A stretch of DNA of 64,000 bases from Kitasatospora purpeofusca. GTDB lineage: Bacteria; Actinomycetota; Actinomycetes; Streptomycetales; Streptomycetaceae. Positions 35,747-45,139 of this stretch are shown here, in pieces. Location: assembly GCF_000718025.1 (NCBI RefSeq), contig NZ_JODS01000032.1, forward strand, positions 51,434 to 115,433. Reading direction: 5' to 3'. The first letter of the stretch is position 1. Each line of letters opens with the position of its first letter. The translations under genes were made by a program, and so were the position numbers. The notes below the pieces were generated by a model. The model did not search any database and was not told the DNA's origin. It worked only from the letters and a program-made list of their open reading frames with translations.

Positions 35747-36064
35747 ATGTACGCGATCGTTCGCGCAGGCGGCCGCCAGCACAAGGTCGCCGTCGGCGAC
35801 GTGCTGGAGATCGACCGTATCGAGGCCAAGCCGGGTGACTCGGTGGAGCTCTCCACCATCCTCGTCGTCGACGGTGAAGCCGTCACCTCCGACCCGTGGG
35901 TGCTGGCCGGCGTGAAGGCTCACGCCGAGGTGGTCGACCAGACCAAGGGCGACAAGATCGTCATCCTGCGCTACAAGAACAAGACCGGCTACCGCCGCCG
36001 TCAGGGTCACCGCCAGCAGCACACCGCGGTGCGCATCACCAGCATCGACTCGGTCAGCAAGTAA
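35747..36064 (+). CDS. rplU: 50S ribosomal protein L21
   Basis: A 105-residue ribosomal protein. MYAIVRAGGRQHKVAVGD at the N-terminus and the RYKNKTGYRRRQGHRQ segment in the C-terminal part are diagnostic. It binds 23S rRNA in the large subunit. It is followed by rpmA at 14 bases, the conserved order rplU-rpmA-obgE. Confidence 0.98.
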   Translation: MYAIVRAGGRQHKVAVGDVLEIDRIEAKPGDSVELSTILVVDGEAVTSDPWVLAGVKAHAEVVDQTKGDKIVILRYKNKTGYRRRQGHRQQHTAVRITSIDSVSK

Positions 36065-36078
36065 GGGGATAGCGAAAA

Positions 36079-36336
36079 ATGGCACACAAGAAGGGCGCAA
36101 GCTCTACTCGTAACGGCCGTGACTCGAACGCCCAGCGCCTCGGCGTGAAGCGCTTCGGCGGCCAGGTCGTCTCCGCCGGCGAGATCATCGTCCGCCAGCG
36201 CGGCACCCACTTCCACCCGGGTGCCGGTGTCGGCCGCGGTGGCGACGACACCCTGTTCGCGCTGACCGCCGGTGCTGTGCAGTTCGGCACCCGCCGCGGC
36301 CGCAAGGTCGTCAACATCGTGGCCGTCGAGGCCTGA
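36079..36336 (+). CDS. rpmA: 50S ribosomal protein L27
   Basis: An 85-residue ribosomal protein. The N-terminus AHKKGASSTRNGRDSNAQRLGVK and GTHFHPGAGVGRGGDDTLFA are typical. Its N-terminal tail reaches the peptidyl-transferase centre. It is cotranscribed with rplU and ends before a terminator that precedes obgE. Confidence 0.98.
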   Translation: MAHKKGASSTRNGRDSNAQRLGVKRFGGQVVSAGEIIVRQRGTHFHPGAGVGRGGDDTLFALTAGAVQFGTRRGRKVVNIVAVEA

Positions 36337-36355
36337 GTCACACCAGACTCACAAT

Positions 36356-36389
36356 GAAGGGTGGGCCGGAATGTTCCGGTCCACCCTTC
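36356..36389 (+). terminator. Terminator/attenuating hairpin between rpmA and obgE
   Basis: Arms 36356-36371 and 36374-36389 pair over 16 positions with one G-T wobble; the tip is AATGTT in practice. ATGCTTT follows. Confidence 0.8.
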
Positions 36390-36438
36390 ATGCTTTACGT
36401 AGGTAGAACACTGACTTCTTCGCACTGGAGGCACAACC

Positions 36439-37917
36439 ATGACCACCTTCGTGGACCGCGTCGAACTTCATGTCGCCGCGGGCAACGGGGGCCACGGCTG
36501 CGCCTCCGTGCACCGCGAGAAGTTCAAGCCGCTCGGCGGCCCGGACGGCGGTAACGGCGGGGACGGCGGCAGTGTCACCCTCACCGTGGACGCGCAGGTC
36601 ACCACCCTGCTCGAATACCACCACTCGCCCAAGCGCAAGGCCACCAACGGCAAGCCCGGAGCCGGCGGCAACCGCACCGGCGCCCTCGGCCAGGACCTCG
36701 TCCTCCTCGTCCCGGACGGCACCGTCGTCCTGGACCGGGCGGGCAACGTGCTCGCCGACCTGGTCGGCCACGGCACCAGCTTCGTCGCCGCCCAGGGCGG
36801 CCGCGGCGGCCTCGGCAACGCCGCGCTCTCCTCCGCCCGCCGCAAGGCGCCCGGCTTCGCGCTGCTCGGCGAGCCCGGCGAGGCCCGTGACATCGTCATG
36901 GAGCTCAAGTCCGTCGCCGACGTCGCCCTGGTCGGCTACCCGAGCGCCGGCAAGTCCTCGCTGATCTCCGTGCTCTCCGCCGCGAAGCCGAAGATCGCCG
37001 ACTACCCCTTCACCACCCTGATCCCCAACCTCGGCGTGGTCACCGCCGGCGACACCGTCTACACCATCGCCGACGTCCCCGGGCTCATCCCCGGCGCCAG
37101 CCAGGGCCGCGGCCTGGGCCTGGAGTTCCTGCGCCACGTCGAGCGCTGCTCCGTCCTCGTCCACGTGCTGGACTGCGCCACCCTGGAGCCCGGTCGCGAC
37201 CCGCTGACCGACCTGGAGACCATCGAGGCCGAGCTCGCCGAGTACGGCGGCCTCGAGGACCGCCCGCGACTGGTCGCCCTCAACAAGATCGACGTGCCGG
37301 ACGGCCAGGACATCGCCGACCTGACCCGCGCCTCCCTGGAGGAGCGCGGCTACCGGGTCTTCGAGGTGTCGGCCGCCTCCCGCAAGGGCCTGCGCGAGCT
37401 CAGCTTCGCCATGGCGCAGATCGTCGGCGAGGCCCGCGCGGCCAAGCCGCTGGAGGAGTCCACCCGGATCGTGCTGCGGCCCACGGCCGTCGACGACGAG
37501 GGCTTCACCATCACCGAGGAGGACGGCGCCTTCCGCATCCGCGGCGTCAAGCCGGAGCGCTGGGTCCGCCAGACCGACTTCTCCAACGACGAGGCCGTCG
37601 GCTACCTCGCCGACCGGCTGGCCCGCCTCGGCGTCGAGGACAAGCTGTGGAAGGTCGGCGCGCACGAGGGTGACACCGTCATCATCGGCGCGGAGGAGAA
37701 CGCCGTCGTCTTCGACTGGGAGCCGACCATGGCCGCCGGCGCCGAGATGCTCGGCCGCCGCGGCGAGGACCACCGCATGGAGACCCAGCGTCCGGCCGTC
37801 GACCGCCGGCGCGAGAAGCAGAAGGGCCGGGACGCCGCCGAGGCCGAGTACCTCGCCTTCGAGGCGCTCTCCAGCGGCCGCCAGGCCTCCATCGAGGGCG
37901 ACGACGAGGACAGCTGA
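36439..37917 (+). CDS. obgE: Obg-family GTPase
   Basis: A 492-residue ribosome-associated GTPase involved in 50S maturation and, in Streptomyces, aerial development. It has the glycine-rich Obg fold (residues 1-158), the G domain with GYPSAGKSSL at 166, DVPGLIPGA and NKID, and an OCT-type C-terminal domain, followed by a basic then acidic tail. GGAGG stands before ATG 36439. Neighbours rplU-rpmA are conserved across bacteria. Confidence 0.97.
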   Translation: MTTFVDRVELHVAAGNGGHGCASVHREKFKPLGGPDGGNGGDGGSVTLTVDAQVTTLLEYHHSPKRKATNGKPGAGGNRTGALGQDLVLLVPDGTVVLDRAGNVLADLVGHGTSFVAAQGGRGGLGNAALSSARRKAPGFALLGEPGEARDIVMELKSVADVALVGYPSAGKSSLISVLSAAKPKIADYPFTTLIPNLGVVTAGDTVYTIADVPGLIPGASQGRGLGLEFLRHVERCSVLVHVLDCATLEPGRDPLTDLETIEAELAEYGGLEDRPRLVALNKIDVPDGQDIADLTRASLEERGYRVFEVSAASRKGLRELSFAMAQIVGEARAAKPLEESTRIVLRPTAVDDEGFTITEEDGAFRIRGVKPERWVRQTDFSNDEAVGYLADRLARLGVEDKLWKVGAHEGDTVIIGAEENAVVFDWEPTMAAGAEMLGRRGEDHRMETQRPAVDRRREKQKGRDAAEAEYLAFEALSSGRQASIEGDDEDS

Positions 37918-37935
37918 GTCCCCGCCGCGAGCCAA

Positions 37936-37976
37936 GCGAGCCCCCGCCGCCCCGTCAACGGGCGGCGGGGGCTCGC
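37936..37976 (+). terminator. Terminator after obgE
   Basis: A perfect 17-bp stem (37936-37952 with 37960-37976) and 7-base loop CGTCAAC. It separates obgE from proB. Confidence 0.85.
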
Positions 37977-38143
37977 GCGTTGACGGCGCGCCGGGCGGAG
38001 CGGCCCCGTCCCGTGCGCCGTCCGCGCTCCGTCCGGCGGCTGGAACACGGTGCGGGCCGGTCGGCCCGATCGCGTAGATTGCGGGGGAAACGGCCGGGCC
38101 GGGCCCGCCGCCAGCGCACCACACCGGAAGGGCGGGACCCGAG

Positions 38144-39280
38144 ATGAGCGAGGACGAACTGCGGGCGGAGGTGCTGACCGCCCGGCGCATCGTCGTCAAG
38201 GTCGGCTCCTCCTCACTCACCACCGCCGCCGGCGGCATCGACGCCGACCGGGTGGACGCCCTCGTCGACGCGCTCGCCAAGGTCCGCACCCGCCCCGACG
38301 CCCCCGAGGTGGTGCTGGTCTCCTCCGGCGCCATCGCCGCCGGCCTCGCCCCGCTCGGCCTGGAGCGACGGCCCAAGGACCTCGCCCGCCAGCAGGCCGC
38401 CGCCAGCGTCGGCCAGGGCCTGCTGATCGCCCGCTACACCGCCTCCTTCGCCCGCTACGGGCTGCGCGTCGGCCAGGTCCTGCTCACCGCCGAGGACGCC
38501 AGCCGGCGCGCCCACTACCGCAACGCCTACCGCACCCTGGACCAGCTGCTGGCGATGGGCGCGATGCCGGTCGTCAACGAGAACGACACCGTCGCCACCG
38601 CCGAAATCAAGTTCGGCGACAACGACCGGCTGGCCGCGCTGGTCGCCCACCTCGTCCGCGCCGACCTGCTGGTGCTGCTCTCCGACGTCGACGGCCTCTA
38701 CGACGGCGACCCCAGCCGCCCCGGCAGCAGCCGGATCGCCCGGGTCACCGGCCCGCACGACCTCGACGGCGTGGAGATCGGCAGCGCCGGCAAGGCGGGC
38801 GTCGGCACCGGCGGCATGGTCACCAAGGTCGAGGCCGCCCGGATCGCCACCGGCGCCGGCATCCCGGTCGTCCTCACCGCCGCCAGCCACGCCGCCGACG
38901 CGCTCGCCGGCCGCCCCACCGGCACCCTGTTCCTGCGCACCGGCAGCCGCTCCTCCGACCGGATGCTCTGGCTCGCCCACGCCAGCAGCCCGCGCGGCAC
39001 CCTGCACCTGGACGCCGGGGCCGTCGCGGCCGTGGTCTCCGGCGGCGCCTCGCTGCTGCCCGCCGGGGTCACCAAGGTCGACGGCGAGTTCGCCGCGGGC
39101 GATCCGGTGGACCTTCTTGCCGAAAACGGCAACATCGTGGCGCGCGGACTGGTCAACTTTGATGCGAGGGAGTTGCCCCGCCTGCTCGGCCGGTCCACCC
39201 GGGACCTGGCCCAGGAGTTCGGCGCCGCCTACGAGCGGGAGGTCGTCCACCGCGACGACCTGGTCGTCCTGCGCGGCTGA
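38144..39280 (+). CDS. proB: Glutamate 5-kinase
   Basis: A 378-residue enzyme for the first step of proline synthesis, ATP-dependent phosphorylation of glutamate. It has the amino-acid kinase fold (VVKVGSSSLT, VSSGAIAAG, NENDTVA, FGDNDRLAA, LLSDVDGLY, GTGGMVTKVEAA) and a C-terminal PUA domain (about 290-370). ATG 38144 follows a G-rich Shine-Dalgarno. proA is two genes downstream, separated by one small conserved gene. Confidence 0.96.
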   Translation: MSEDELRAEVLTARRIVVKVGSSSLTTAAGGIDADRVDALVDALAKVRTRPDAPEVVLVSSGAIAAGLAPLGLERRPKDLARQQAAASVGQGLLIARYTASFARYGLRVGQVLLTAEDASRRAHYRNAYRTLDQLLAMGAMPVVNENDTVATAEIKFGDNDRLAALVAHLVRADLLVLLSDVDGLYDGDPSRPGSSRIARVTGPHDLDGVEIGSAGKAGVGTGGMVTKVEAARIATGAGIPVVLTAASHAADALAGRPTGTLFLRTGSRSSDRMLWLAHASSPRGTLHLDAGAVAAVVSGGASLLPAGVTKVDGEFAAGDPVDLLAENGNIVARGLVNFDARELPRLLGRSTRDLAQEFGAAYEREVVHRDDLVVLRG

Positions 39281-39421
39281 CCCGCCGTCGGACCGCCGGG
39301 GACAGGGGCTGCTCCGTGCGGGGAGCACGCCCGGCCACGGGCGAGGAGGGGCGCGGTCGGACCCGCGTCGGCCGGGGCCGGCGGGCACGACGACACGACA
39401 TCGCCGAACAGGAGGCCGCCG

Positions 39422-39943
39422 GTGGAACGCAGGCGCGAGGCAGCGCTGACCGGAGGAACCGCGGGCCGACGGCTGACCAGCATCGACGGCGGCGGGGACG
39501 AGGGCCCCGCCGGACCGTCCGGTCCGCCGGAGGGTCCCGGCACGGTGCGCCGGCTCCCGACGGAGCGGCACACCGCGACCGAACCGCCCGCCGCGCCCGA
39601 CCAGGCCCGGCTCTGGCACGTGGTGCTCAGCGTGGCCGGACCGGTCACCCCGCTGACCGAGCTGCGGGCCGGGCTGGAGCGGCTGGCGCACGACCACTCG
39701 TTCTTCCTGACCGCCCGCTACGCCGCCGACCACGCCGAGATCCGCTACTGGGAGCAGGCCCGGGACCTGCACGACGCGGCGGCGATCGCACTGCGGCTGT
39801 GGGGCGAGCACAAGGCCACCGCCAAGCTGCCGCCGTGGGAGATCGTCGGCCTGGAGGTGGTCGACCGGGCGACCTATCACAAGCGGGTCGCCGAGGGCTT
39901 CGCCGGCCCGCCCCCGCAGCTGGGCGGCGTCCACCCCTACTGA
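39422..39943 (+). CDS. Conserved hypothetical protein between proB and proA
   Basis: A 173-residue protein from GTG 39422 (AGGAGG six bases upstream). The first 55 residues are disordered; the rest is a compact alpha/beta domain containing LWHVVLSVAGPVTPL, AEIRYWEQARDLHDAAAIALRLWGEHK and LPPWEIVGLEVVDRATY. I recall a homologue at the same place in Streptomyces coelicolor. Function unknown; the domain size and symmetry recall small ligand-binding or carrier domains. Confidence 0.82.
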   Translation: MERRREAALTGGTAGRRLTSIDGGGDEGPAGPSGPPEGPGTVRRLPTERHTATEPPAAPDQARLWHVVLSVAGPVTPLTELRAGLERLAHDHSFFLTARYAADHAEIRYWEQARDLHDAAAIALRLWGEHKATAKLPPWEIVGLEVVDRATYHKRVAEGFAGPPPQLGGVHPY

Positions 39944-40046
39944 GGGACCGCGGGTCCCGGCCGGGGCGCCGCGGGGCCGGGGCACGGCGTCTCACCGGGC
40001 GAAATGGGGCGGGGGAGCGGCGACGGCCTCCACTACCCTGGGGCGC

Positions 40047-41369
40047 ATGAGCAGCGTCCCCGCCTCCGCCGACAGCCCCGTCCTCGCCGTAGCGCGCCGA
40101 GCCCGGGAGGCCGCCGCCGCGCTCGCCCCAGTGCCGCGCGCCGCGAAGGACGCCGCGCTGCGGGCGATCGCCGACGCCCTGGTCGCCCGCGCCGCCGAGA
40201 TCACCGCCGCCAACGCCGAGGACGTCGACCGGGCCCGCGCGGCCGGCACCCCCGAGTCGGTGATCGACCGGCTCACCCTCACCGAGGAGCGGATCGCCGC
40301 CATCGCCTCCGACGTCCGCGACGTGGCCGGCCTGCCCGACCCGGTCGGCGAGGTCGTCCGCGGCTACACCCTGCCCAACGGCCTGGACGTCCGTCAGGTC
40401 CGGGTGCCGCTCGGCGTGGTCGGCATCATCTACGAGGCCCGACCCAACGTCACCGCCGACGCCGCCGCGCTCTGCCTGAAGTCCGGCAACGCCGTGCTGC
40501 TGCGCGGCTCGGCCTCCGCCTACCGCTCCAACAGCGCCCTGGTCGCCGTGCTGCGCGACGCCGTCGCCGGGGCCGGGCTGCCGGCCGACGCGATCCAGCT
40601 CGTCCCCGGCGAGAGCCGGGACTCCGTGCAGGAGCTGATGCGCGCCCGCGGCCTGGTCGACGTGCTCATCCCGCGCGGCGGCGCCTCGCTGATCCGCACC
40701 GTCGTCGAGGGCTCCACCGTCCCCGTCATCGAGACCGGCACCGGCAACTGCCACGTCTACGTGGACGCCGAGGCCGACCTCGCGATGGCCGTCGGCATCC
40801 TGCTCAACTCCAAGGCCCAGCGGGTCAGCGTCTGCAACTCGGCCGAGACCCTGCTCGTCCACCAGGACATCGCCGACGCCTTCCTGCCGCTCGCGCTCGC
40901 CGCGCTCGCCGGGGCCGGGGTCACCGTGCACGGCGACGAGGCGGTGCTCAAGGCCGCGGAGGGCACCGGCGCCACCGTGCTGCCCGCCACCGACGAGGAC
41001 TGGGAGGCCGAGTACCTGTCGTACGACATCGCGGCCGCCGTCGTCCCCTCGCTGGACGCCGCCGTCGCGCACATCCGCCGCTGGACCTCCGGCCACACCG
41101 AGGCCATCGTCACCCGTTCGCAGACCGCCGCCCGCCGCTTCACCAAGCTCGTCGACTCGACCACGGTCGCTGTCAACGCCTCGACCCGGTTCACCGACGG
41201 CGGTGAGTTCGGCTTCGGCGCCGAGATCGGCATCTCCACCCAGAAGCTGCACGCCCGGGGCCCGATGGGCCTGCCCGAGCTGACCAGCACCAAGTACATC
41301 GTCACTGGTGACGGCCATGTCCGGGGCGAGGCGACGCAGACCGTGGGCGGCGCCGCCGACGCCGGCTGA
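40047..41369 (+). CDS. proA: Gamma-glutamyl phosphate reductase
   Basis: A 440-residue NADPH-dependent enzyme for the second step of proline synthesis. It has the aldehyde dehydrogenase fold with VGIIYEARPNVT, LRGSASAYRSN, the catalytic Cys in RVSVCNSAETLL, and GGEFGFGAEIGIST near the C-terminus. It follows proB and the small conserved gene on the same strand. Confidence 0.96.
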   Translation: MSSVPASADSPVLAVARRAREAAAALAPVPRAAKDAALRAIADALVARAAEITAANAEDVDRARAAGTPESVIDRLTLTEERIAAIASDVRDVAGLPDPVGEVVRGYTLPNGLDVRQVRVPLGVVGIIYEARPNVTADAAALCLKSGNAVLLRGSASAYRSNSALVAVLRDAVAGAGLPADAIQLVPGESRDSVQELMRARGLVDVLIPRGGASLIRTVVEGSTVPVIETGTGNCHVYVDAEADLAMAVGILLNSKAQRVSVCNSAETLLVHQDIADAFLPLALAALAGAGVTVHGDEAVLKAAEGTGATVLPATDEDWEAEYLSYDIAAAVVPSLDAAVAHIRRWTSGHTEAIVTRSQTAARRFTKLVDSTTVAVNASTRFTDGGEFGFGAEIGISTQKLHARGPMGLPELTSTKYIVTGDGHVRGEATQTVGGAADAG

Positions 41370-41470
41370 ACCCGCCCCGCCCGGGGCCCGGCGAGCCCGC
41401 CGTCACACGGGCGACGGACCAACTGGTCCGAGCCCCAGACAAATCGCCCGCCCGGTAATACGCTGAATCC

Positions 41471-42058
41471 GTGGCTGACGATGTGGGGGGCTTGCCGTAC
41501 CCCGACGGTGCCGACCACGGTGGTGCGGACGACGAGTTCGCCACCGTGGTCTTCGACGAGGCGTTCGTCCGGTCCGCCGCCGTGCACGAGCCGACGGCCA
41601 AGGAGCGGCAGCTCGCCGCCGCCGAGGCCCGTCTCGAGCCGGACGCGGCCGGACCCGGCTGGGGCTTCGAACCCCCCGCCGTGGACGGACTGCCACTGGA
41701 GCTGCGCCCGTACCCGAGCCGGCTCGACGACGACCACCTCTATCCCGATCCGTGGTCCGGCCCCGGCCGGGCCACCGGACGGCGTTCGCGGCGCTGGCGC
41801 CCGGGCGGATTCGACCCGATCGGCGCCGGCCGCGGCCGGTACGTCGCCCAGCAGCGCTGGCACCGGCCGGTGGCCTGGGTGCTCGCCGTGATCATGGGCG
41901 TGAGCCTGGTCGCGGTGGCCGTCGCGGCGGTCTACCAGGGCGTGGGCGGGGCCGGCGGTACACCGCAACGGCCCGAGTCCGGCAGCAGCAGCGCCGGGGT
42001 CGACCCGGCGCCGCCGCCGGCCGAACCGTCGCTGGTGGTCACCGGTCCGGCGGGCTGA
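41471..42058 (+). CDS. Membrane protein with conserved VVFDE N-terminal module (first of a pair)
   Basis: A 195-residue protein with a cytoplasmic N-terminus of about 135 residues, one membrane helix (about 138-158) and a short Pro/Ser-rich outer tail. The N-terminal segment DDEFATVVFDEAFVRSAAVHE with the following ERQLAAAEARL matches that of the next gene. Such twin proteins occur after proA in streptomycetes. No enzymatic motif; function unknown. Confidence 0.75.
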   Translation: MADDVGGLPYPDGADHGGADDEFATVVFDEAFVRSAAVHEPTAKERQLAAAEARLEPDAAGPGWGFEPPAVDGLPLELRPYPSRLDDDHLYPDPWSGPGRATGRRSRRWRPGGFDPIGAGRGRYVAQQRWHRPVAWVLAVIMGVSLVAVAVAAVYQGVGGAGGTPQRPESGSSSAGVDPAPPPAEPSLVVTGPAG

Positions 42059-42183
42059 GCCACTGCCCGGCGGGCGGGCCGGTCCGGCGCGCCCCGGGGC
42101 GGCTGCCACCGGTCACGGAGAGCTTCCGGTGATCTGCCGCAGGCCCCTCGTGGCGGAGCCGCGATGCGCCTTACCCTGGTGTC

Positions 42184-43248
42184 ATGGGTGACCCGCGCGA
42201 GCCTCCGGAGGGTGCGCCCGACGGTGGTTCGGGGAACGAGGACGAGTACCGGTCCGTCGTGTTCGACGAATCGTTCGTCCGGGCTGCCCGGATCCAGGAG
42301 CTGTCCGCGCGCGAGCGGCTCTCCGGCTCCTTCGCCCGCGCCACCCGGCCCAAGGTCCGGCTGGGACCGCTGGGCAGCGTGCCCCGGCAGGCGCTGGCCC
42401 TGCTGCTGGTGATCCTGCTGGCGTTCGGCGCCGCCGTGTACTTCGGTGTCACCTCGCCGACCCGGCCCACCGCCCGGCCCCAGGGCAGCCAGCTCACCGT
42501 GAGCCTGGTGGCGCTGAGCCCGGCCTCGTCGGTCCGGCCGGCGGCCGACCCGGCGAACCCCTTCACGACCCTGCCACCGGGCTACAGCGACGGCGCGGTC
42601 GGGCTGGGCACGCCCGCCGGGGCGGCCAGCGGCCACTTCTCCCGGGTCGAGGTGACCAAGGCCCTCGACACCGTGCAGCGCTACCTGGTGGCCTCCTCGC
42701 TGTCGCCCGCCGTGCTGGTGCAGGGGGCGACCGCGGAGGTGCGGGCCTTCGTCACGCCCGGTGAGCAGGCCCAGTTCGACGCGAGCGTGCTCCAGCCGAC
42801 CGACGACCGGCACCACGCGCTGACCGGCTGGCTGGTCCGCTTCGACCCGGCGCAGGTCGCGCTGGCCGCCGACACCGTGAAGGTGGCCGGGGCGATGCGG
42901 ATCGACGAGGCGGACAGCGGCACCCTGCGGATCACCACCGACCACACCTTCGTCTACGCGCTGAAGGCCGCCGGGGCACCCGCCGGGGCGCCGGTCACCC
43001 TGGAGACCGTGCGGCGGCAGCTGACCTTCGAGTTCGACCGGATCGACCTGGCGGCGGCGCAGCTGCGGCTGGTCGACTCGGTGCTGCAGGCCGGGCCGAC
43101 GCCGTGCGACGGCTCGCTGGCCGGGGTGGTGCAGCCGGTGCTGGCCGGGGCGGATCCCGCCGCGCCGCCCAGCGGGCCGTCGGCGGTGGACCCGGGCAAC
43201 CACGCCCGGCCGGCCTGGCAGGTGTGCGGGGTGCTGGCGGGGAGCTGA
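42184..43248 (+). CDS. Membrane-anchored protein with VVFDE module and extracytoplasmic domain (second of a pair)
   Basis: A 354-residue protein. The N-terminus (EDEYRSVVFDESFVRAARIQE, then ARERL) parallels the previous gene. One membrane helix lies at about 68-88; the remaining 260 residues form an extracytoplasmic domain with two late cysteines (in TPCDG and WQVCG) that could form a disulphide. The shared module and tandem order suggest that both proteins bind a common cytoplasmic partner. Function unknown. Confidence 0.78.
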   Translation: MGDPREPPEGAPDGGSGNEDEYRSVVFDESFVRAARIQELSARERLSGSFARATRPKVRLGPLGSVPRQALALLLVILLAFGAAVYFGVTSPTRPTARPQGSQLTVSLVALSPASSVRPAADPANPFTTLPPGYSDGAVGLGTPAGAASGHFSRVEVTKALDTVQRYLVASSLSPAVLVQGATAEVRAFVTPGEQAQFDASVLQPTDDRHHALTGWLVRFDPAQVALAADTVKVAGAMRIDEADSGTLRITTDHTFVYALKAAGAPAGAPVTLETVRRQLTFEFDRIDLAAAQLRLVDSVLQAGPTPCDGSLAGVVQPVLAGADPAAPPSGPSAVDPGNHARPAWQVCGVLAGS

Positions 43249-43277
43249 CCGTCTCGGCCCCCGGCCGGACGGGTGGT

Positions 43278-43340
43278 CGTCGAGGGGGCGGAACCCCTCG
43301 TCGATGGGGCGGAACCCCCGGTCGAGGGGCGGAACCCCCG
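43278..43340. repeat. Three tandem copies of a 20-21-bp repeat
   Basis: Imperfect units of the form GTCGAGGGGGCGGAACCCCC start near 43279, 43300 and 43321. They lie after a stop codon and before the terminator, between convergent genes. Each unit can fold as a small GGGG/CCCC hairpin. Confidence 0.7.
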
Positions 43341-43372
43341 GCGGCCCCCGGTCGGGGTGACCGGGGGCCGCC
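43340..43372. terminator. Bidirectional terminator between convergent genes
   Basis: A perfect 14-bp stem GGCGGCCCCCGGTC/GACCGGGGGCCGCC (43340-43353 with 43359-43372), loop GGGGT. Confidence 0.8.
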
Positions 43373-43400
43373 GGGGCTCGCCGCGGGGGCGGGGCCGGGC

Positions 43401-44504
43401 TCAGTTCGTCCCGGAGCCGCCGTCGCTGCCGCCGCTGCCGTTTCCGTTGTTGCTGCTGCCGTTGCCGGAGCCGTTGCCGCCGGCGCGGGCCCCGGTGAAG
43501 GTGTCGCGGAGCTTGCCGCCGACCGTCGCCGCGCCGCCCGCGACATCGCGGATCAGGCCCATCAGCGGGTCCTTGCTCTCCTTCACCGAGGTCGTGTAGT
43601 GGTCGGCCGCCGCCCGCCACTGGTCGCCGACCGAGGTGTTCGGGTCGTCGGTGCGGCGCGGGTAGGCGCCGGCCAGGATGGAGCGGTAGTCCTCGCTCTC
43701 GGCCCACTTCTTCAGCTGGGCGACCCGGACCACCGCGAACGGGTGGCTCTGCGGCAGCACCTGCAGCAGCTTGAGCACGCCGTCGCGCAGGTCGCCGGCC
43801 TTCTCGTACTCCTCGGCCTGCTCCAGGAAGGCGTCCACGTTCATCTCGGCCAGGTTGTGGCCGCCGGCCAGCTTCATCAGCGCCCGCATCGAGGCCTGGA
43901 GGTCCTGCCCGGCGAGCAGGCCGGCCCGGTCGCTGGAGAGCTCGGCCTTGCGGAACCACTCCTTGAGCGCGGTGACGATCGCCATGATCGCCAGGTTGCC
44001 GAGCGGCACCCAGGCGATCCGGGCGGCGATGTTGGTGAGGATCATCAGCATCGTCCGGTAGACCGCGTGGCCGGACATCGCGTGACCGACCTCGTGGCCG
44101 ATCACCGAGCGGAGCTCCTCCTCGTCCAGCAGCTCGACCAGGCCGCTGGTGACCACGATCACCGGCGTGTCGATGCCGATGCAGAACGCGTTGACCGTCG
44201 GGTCCTGGCTGACGTAGAGGTCCGGCACCTTGTCGAGGTCGAGCACGTAGGCGGCGTCGCGCACCATGCCGTACAGCTCGGGGAACTGCCGCTCGGAGGT
44301 CTTCACGGCGGTGGCCAGGAACATCAGCCGGATCGAGCGCTCGGAGACCAGGCCGGCGAGCTTCTTCAGCACGTCGTCGAAGCCGGTGAGCTTGCGCAGC
44401 GCGACGAGCGCGGAACGGTCCGCCGGGTGCTCCCAGGCCCGGGTGGAGATCTCCGGGAAGCGCTGACGGCGCCGGCTCGGGGTCTTCGCGATCGGGTCGG
44501 TCAT
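43401..44504 (-). CDS. M48-family membrane metallopeptidase
   Basis: A 367-residue zinc peptidase. The active site is GHEVGHAMSGH, with the third ligand probably Glu in AELSSDRAG. A hydrophobic stretch (about residues 150-180) anchors it in the membrane. The C-terminus is a long Gly/Asn/Ser disordered tail. A perfect AGGAGGT precedes ATG 44504. M48 members act in membrane-protein quality control (HtpX type); the role here is inferred from family. Confidence 0.9.
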   Translation of the reverse strand: MTDPIAKTPSRRRQRFPEISTRAWEHPADRSALVALRKLTGFDDVLKKLAGLVSERSIRLMFLATAVKTSERQFPELYGMVRDAAYVLDLDKVPDLYVSQDPTVNAFCIGIDTPVIVVTSGLVELLDEEELRSVIGHEVGHAMSGHAVYRTMLMILTNIAARIAWVPLGNLAIMAIVTALKEWFRKAELSSDRAGLLAGQDLQASMRALMKLAGGHNLAEMNVDAFLEQAEEYEKAGDLRDGVLKLLQVLPQSHPFAVVRVAQLKKWAESEDYRSILAGAYPRRTDDPNTSVGDQWRAAADHYTTSVKESKDPLMGLIRDVAGGAATVGGKLRDTFTGARAGGNGSGNGSSNNGNGSGGSDGGSGTN

Positions 44505-44830
44505 GGTGTGAGTACCTCCTGTCGACGGCGGCCCCGGCACCCCCGGCCGGCCCCCGCTGGTCCTTCGCCTGTAACGACTGTCTGTGCAACGTCCGTGGTT
44601 GCGTACTCGTCCCCGCGGCCACCCTACGGGTCGCCGTGAGCCCGTCCGGGGGCGGCTCGGGGAGCCCGTCCGGAGTCCGTCCGTGAGCCCGTCCGGGGCC
44701 CGTCGGTGCGGCGCGGACGGTGTCCTCGGGGGCGGTGGGCGGCCCCGGTGTGAGGGCGGTTTACCCTGAATGCCCGGGGAAAGCCGGGCCACCTCCGGCC
44801 GCGGCACCGAGCAGTCCGAGGAGCCCGCCG
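44505..44830. other. Intergenic region with short GAGCCCGTCCGG repeats
   Basis: Three imperfect copies of GAGCCCGTCCGGG lie between 44638 and 44702. No gene is supported. The region contains the divergent promoters of the M48 gene and the small membrane protein. Confidence 0.45.
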
Positions 44831-44977
44831 ATGTCCACCGCCGCCCTTGTCAGCCTGGCCGCCCCGATCTCCGGTGAGAACGGCCCCGGGCTCTTCCTGC
44901 GGATCATCCTGATCGCCTCCTTCGTCGGCGTCGGCCTGCTCGCCTGGATCCTGCTGCGGGCCGGCCGCAACAACTGA
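44831..44977 (+). CDS. Small single-pass membrane protein
   Basis: A 48-residue protein from ATG 44831 with GAGGAG seven bases upstream. Residues 20-42 form one membrane helix (LFLRIILIASFVGVGLLAWILL), ending RAGRNN. Similar tiny membrane proteins sit before nadD in Streptomyces. Function unknown. Confidence 0.7.
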   Translation: MSTAALVSLAAPISGENGPGLFLRIILIASFVGVGLLAWILLRAGRNN

Positions 44978-45139
44978 CCGGTCCCGCGGCGGGGCGTCCC
45001 CGACCGGGGCTCACGGCGGTTCAGACGTGGTGGGCCGCCGAGCGGTTGCCTTGTAACCCCCCGTACGATGACGGGTGGGCCCTCACCGGCCCGAACGACA
45101 CCCCTGTCCGTCATCCGAGCCGAGAAGGTCCCGCCGACC

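Noticed and set aside
43278..43340. CRISPR array
   Set aside because: Repeats are contiguous without spacers and only three copies exist.
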